Notes under the pieces: generated by a model
Told to the model about the DNA's origin: nothing
The model's input: only the letters and a program-made list of their open reading frames with translations
Databases searched by the model: none
Source: a virus
IMG/VR virus record: IMGVR_UViG_3300034200_000391
Location: 1-35,669 of that record
Length of the DNA: 35,669 nucleotides
Reading direction: 5' to 3' (one strand)
Translations under genes and position numbers: made by a program
Shown: piece by piece, positions 33,701 through 35,669 of the stretch
Numbering within the stretch: the stretch's first letter is position 1
Layout of the letters: each line of letters starts with the position of its first letter

Positions 33701-34408
33701 TAAATAATAACCGTTGCCAGAAGAAAGTCCATAGGCTTCTGCACTTACAACCTTGCAAGTCTCTAAAGCAATTGAAGATGGCAAGTCAGCCAAGTCTGTC
33801 AAACCAGAAGAACTAGAAATAAACTCCTCTGACCATTGTCCAAGATTAATTCCGTTAAGCAAAAACTTATAATCTTCTGGTCCATCTGGACTTGGAGAAT
33901 ATCCAATTTTAATAACAAGTCTCATAGTAGTGTTTTGATTTGGATTCAAGAATGTCTCAGATAAAAATATCCATTTATCAGATAAGTTTATTGAATAGTC
34001 TTTAAGTCTTTGGATTGTATTACCACTTGAAACTTCATCATACTCATAACCCAAAGACACAGAATATAGGTGTGAACCTGAAGAAAAAATATTGAGACCA
34101 AAAGCAAAAGAGTCTAGAGCATCATTTAACTCTGTCATATTTATAATGTCAGGGCTAATCAAAGTTGTATACTGAATAGTCTCTTCTGATGGAACTCCAG
34201 AAATCTCAAATAAAGAACTTTCTATAAAAGGCTGAGAAGGATCGCTTGATATAACAGATACAGACCCATTAGTTTCTGTCCATGTTGATAAGTCTGATGT
34301 AGAAGAAGTCAATAAAGATAAATAGTCGCAAGTGTCATCCAGGGCCCACAAAAGAGTTGGGTGTTCTGAATAAACTTTTTCAGCATATAGATTAGATGGG
34401 TTTGACAT
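30782..34408 (-). CDS. Large LamG/concanavalin-like structural protein
   Basis: A protein of 1208 residues, likely a virion protein with carbohydrate-binding character. The start NLYAEKVYSEHPTLLWALDD is a form I associate with actinobacteriophage minor tail proteins. About residues 230-430 read as a LamG jelly-roll (YTVEFWTRATSDSAKAKRIFGPI, LIQVTYYDNKMGVMLNGESVISLNID, DCIAIYPYNVP). Further beta-sandwich units follow near 500-700 and 880-1120 (YINGQLVSYPVITIKQWAFLGISFGLP). It is Ser/Tyr/Asn-rich and has no visible enzyme motif. It is placed before the portal, away from the tail genes, so it may be a head decoration, a whisker or a side fibre. The start has AGGAG at good spacing and a promoter upstream. 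Confidence 0.72.
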   Translation of the reverse strand: MSNPSNLYAEKVYSEHPTLLWALDDTCDYLSLLTSSTSDLSTWTETNGSVSVISSDPSQPFIESSLFEISGVPSEETIQYTTLISPDIINMTELNDALDSFAFGLNIFSSGSHLYSVSLGYEYDEVSSGNTIQRLKDYSINLSDKWIFLSETFLNPNQNTTMRLVIKIGYSPSPDGPEDYKFLLNGINLGQWSEEFISSSSGLTDLADLPSSIALETCKVVSAEAYGLSSGNGYYLSKSNALLARNFGVPLVYGALNSTVLSPNVNIDGSPKPSLIVPGIGFMNESGRYKEYTVEFWTRATSDSAKAKRIFGPIASSDGLYVDGAFLTLSIGDQFDSKYVGEWGRPMLIQVTYYDNKMGVMLNGESVISLNIDTSTLELPAKLNSSGKDQDWLGFYSYEDVYPLEVDCIAIYPYNVPEVVAKRRWTYGQAVTSTERINNQYNGTSAFIDYAFANYDANYKYPQMGSWSQGTFDNLVSDGLFLSTPSYSLPDYYFVDATIEDLYENNKNLQPVNGEANGSETKTFISLSEGNSINGYLKFNNLGILTERLKGVFGVFKVNDVPTEEETLFVFENRINLDTFKISVLNQNIVYKIKVNGAESIVKTVPYIADDIFAAGFDIDGISEFFGQDVATFFGNLSLITLYALNDKTLESKFNGNLYRISFSSPRNFTSISNHFGLDGIVFEHGNMVDHIASYTLIPTLEYEKFYLDVAVSGYWEDYIPLSYFAKYIKDASGKDRYDLDFIQFNIDYPSPSVFKTVNEVNSWTYRELNEQFADPVQQTYEVLDNSLYTGYQDYDDLAKNRSLLNYEYNTADSIVRSYISFQFIANGANKFYTDFTNTAPALRAGIIDIQDSLEWQNTKYEVVNDTIVYPPKSVDFNDLALVTHLEFKHRGILGKQVKLRSLEFASQSLNESSANPIGTKFGTDIFPYTKSGIYYDYKSKNPISIYKKSTPYLYLTRYSGVQVRGDFDPFVNRGISIPINSNKTEEYRVNSMQLALRYDNNSFPVTPYEIFEIKDSESTIKFFMVANSPSGDRAKIYAVNAQTGKIQDGISYYINGQLVSYPVITIKQWAFLGISFGLPLSFSGYSGYINLNGSMLFNHISYYQMTSLQQKQSFSYRIWDEVMEQYVPGDPTPIPYQWETWNAGYIWFSVLVRSSSFSYGITPGDIYRTYIGTNKIIVDSEKTFRLANDPVSVYTGTSWKQYIASPL

Positions 34409-34416
34409 AGGTTCTC

Positions 34417-34432
34417 CTAGTCTATTTTATCA
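34417..34432 (-). promoter_or_regulatory. Extended -10 promoter using the oxygenase stop codon (gene starting at 34408)
   Basis: TGA-TAAAAT on the minus strand: TGA (34432-34430) is the stop of the oxygenase gene and TAAAAT is 34429-34424. TTGGTT lies 16 bases upstream. A start near 34417 leaves a leader of 9 bases, GGAGAACCT, which is little more than the Shine-Dalgarno sequence. Confidence 0.5.
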
Positions 34433-34960
34433 CACAATCCGTGTAAACCAACGTGGTGTTGTGTATCTGATCCCGTCCTTGATTTCTTTAACTCCATGCA
34501 CAAAACTAGGATTGTCTGGGAAGCAAAGTAAATCTCCTGGCTCTGGCTTGTATGAAATATCGTAGGCGGGGAAGTATATCTCTCCTCCAATATAGTCATC
34601 ATTGATATAAACTAAAGTAGCAATATCATTTGGCCTATTTGAATCATAGTGCTCATGCATTCCCCAACCTGGCATAAACTTGGCTATGTGAGTTTTTGTT
34701 TCATAAAAATCTTGAAATGGTCCATCATACTTTTCTTTTACAAAGTCATACACTTTGTTAGCGTATTCCTGCATAACCTTCAGTAGTTCTGGATCATTCT
34801 TTTCAATTGCATGATATGTATGAACTGTAAACTCTTTTTCTCCATTACCAAATTCATCAAAAAGCAATGTGTGATCTTTTGCATATGACGAGATTCTATC
34901 TACTACGTCTTTGGGCATAAAGCCTTTTACGTAATGTATTTGACTTGTAAATTCTTCCAT
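34430..34960 (-). CDS. 2-oxoglutarate/Fe(II)-dependent oxygenase (prolyl-hydroxylase-like)
   Basis: A protein of 176 residues of the 2OG-Fe(II) oxygenase superfamily, which uses oxygen and 2-oxoglutarate to hydroxylate a substrate. The iron-binding triad is visible: His104 and Asp106 in HEHYDSN, and His155 in FVHGVKEI. Arg165 (GIRYTTPRWF), ten residues later, is the expected 2-oxoglutarate-binding residue. The GGEIYFP segment (125-131) and PGDLLCFP (141-148) are typical of the double-stranded beta-helix of prolyl-4-hydroxylase-like members, so the enzyme looks intact. The substrate (a phage structural protein, host protein or nucleic acid) is unknown. It follows the reductase gene with a TAATG overlap and precedes the LamG gene. 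The ribosome site is AGGTGAACTA. Confidence 0.87.
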   Translation of the reverse strand: MEEFTSQIHYVKGFMPKDVVDRISSYAKDHTLLFDEFGNGEKEFTVHTYHAIEKNDPELLKVMQEYANKVYDFVKEKYDGPFQDFYETKTHIAKFMPGWGMHEHYDSNRPNDIATLVYINDDYIGGEIYFPAYDISYKPEPGDLLCFPDNPSFVHGVKEIKDGIRYTTPRWFTRIV

Positions 34961-35669
34961 TAGTTCACCTTAATTTCGCAATAGTCTGTTGTGCAGTATG
35001 CCTCACCTTGTGCTTCTAGATTATCTACACCGTCGTAAATTGCTCCAAAGTCAATGTGCTTCAATTTGCCAATATAACTATTATACTCTTCTTCAGTAAT
35101 TTGAGTATATGGCTGCTGCGGATACGTGTGATTTCCCATAGGTAGGAATGACACGGCTTTTAGTTGACCCTCATACATGTGTAAGGCAGGAGCAACATGC
35201 TTTGACTCTGTTTCTTTATCAAATGACAGAGTTACAGAAACACCATTATCTGACCAATACTTTTGAGCAGTGGCAGCAAGAGCAATCTTTTCAAATAGTG
35301 TTACATCCTTTTCAGAACGCTTTTGCCCTGATTTGATTGGGAAGTAAACAACTGAGGTGTTTGCTGATACAAGGTCGTCTTCAATCTTATAGTCTGCTGC
35401 TTTAAATAGATGAAGCATTGGATCTGTATTTCCAAAACGAATAGCACGAAGATAGAATTCTCCACCAGGTCCCCAGTGAACACCAGGTGTTGCGCCAGAA
35501 AGAATTGATACAGAACCTGAAGGCTTAACTGTTGTTACACGAATTGATTCACGAACGCATAACCATTCAGAATACTGATGATCATAATGACGGATCTTGT
35601 TGTAGCCTTCATCCATCCATTCACGAACTGCTGGCAATCCCTTTTGGTCTGCAAATGACGCAATACCAG
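34960..35669 (-). CDS. nrdJ: Class II (cobalamin-dependent) ribonucleotide reductase, C-terminal part
   Basis: Reduces ribonucleotides to deoxynucleotides, supplying DNA precursors. Only the last 235 residues are in the window; the frame is open to the right end (GIASFADQKGLPAVREW and on), so the start lies outside. TVKPSGSVSILSGATPGVHW followed by FYLRAIRF is the signature of monomeric, adenosylcobalamin-dependent reductases of the Lactobacillus leichmannii type. The C-terminus ends CTTDYCEIKVN, a C-x4-C pair close to the end, as expected for the cysteines that re-reduce the active site. Class II needs vitamin B12 but no oxygen and no second subunit. The next gene overlaps as TAATG. Confidence 0.88.
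   Translation of the reverse strand, partial: GIASFADQKGLPAVREWMDEGYNKIRHYDHQYSEWLCVRESIRVTTVKPSGSVSILSGATPGVHWGPGGEFYLRAIRFGNTDPMLHLFKAADYKIEDDLVSANTSVVYFPIKSGQKRSEKDVTLFEKIALAATAQKYWSDNGVSVTLSFDKETESKHVAPALHMYEGQLKAVSFLPMGNHTYPQQPYTQITEEEYNSYIGKLKHIDFGAIYDGVDNLEAQGEAYCTTDYCEIKVN

Noticed and set aside
1-35669. tRNA genes, CRISPR arrays, insertion sequences and integrase or attachment sites
   Set aside because: No tRNA-like cloverleaf, repeat-spacer series, transposase or recombinase frame was noticed; the sequence is almost fully occupied by minus-strand coding regions.

Overview
This window is one continuous block of a tailed-phage genome (or prophage), AT-rich by eye, in which every gene I can support lies on the minus strand and is therefore read from the right end of the window to the left. 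Genes are packed tightly: many stop and start codons overlap as TAATG or ATGA, and no gap reaches 300 bases. The head genes (portal, HK97-type protease, HK97-type capsid), a tape measure of 2685 residues, a distal-tail-like protein and a large tail hub point to a long, flexible, non-contractile tail (siphovirus). The host cannot be read directly. The style of the proteins (family C polymerase with PHP domain, DnaB helicase, cobalamin-type ribonucleotide reductase, tail proteins resembling those of actinobacteriophages) and start sites that look leaderless suggest an actinobacterial host, possibly a low-GC one, but this is inference.

Layout in transcription order. From 35669 to 34430: the 3' part of a class II ribonucleotide reductase and a 2-oxoglutarate/Fe(II) oxygenase. 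From 34408 to 30359: a 1208-residue LamG-like structural protein and a small unknown protein. From 30359 to 25673: portal, protease with a probable nested scaffold gene, major capsid protein, and a small head-associated protein. From 25669 to 23145: four head-tail connector or tail-completion proteins. From 23064 to 21297: the major tail protein and two paralogous tail-assembly chaperones. From 21270 to 5706: tape measure, distal-tail-like protein, tail hub and four small tail-tip genes. From 5706 to 1: zinc-ribbon protein, MerR-like HTH protein, two small unknowns, DnaB helicase, a small unknown, DnaG-type primase, a gp32-like zinc ssDNA-binding protein and the N-terminal two-fifths or so of a DnaE polymerase. 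No terminase, lysis, integrase, tRNA or CRISPR sequence is visible.

Regulation is the least ordinary part. Ten gene starts are preceded by TATAAT-like -10 boxes, most in the extended form TGN-TATAAT. At two genes (starts 3258 and 22345) the -10 box, with a TTGA-type -35 box 17 bases upstream, lies exactly 6 bases before the ATG and no Shine-Dalgarno sequence is present, so the transcript should begin at the ATG itself. Rho-independent terminators follow the major capsid and major tail genes, and each is joined to a new promoter. The one behind the major tail gene carries the next gene's -35 box in its loop. Two stop codons (TGA) also form the TG of an extended -10 box. The chaperones are two separate paralogous genes rather than one frameshifted pair, and the protease gene has a strong internal ribosome site that would produce a scaffold protein.
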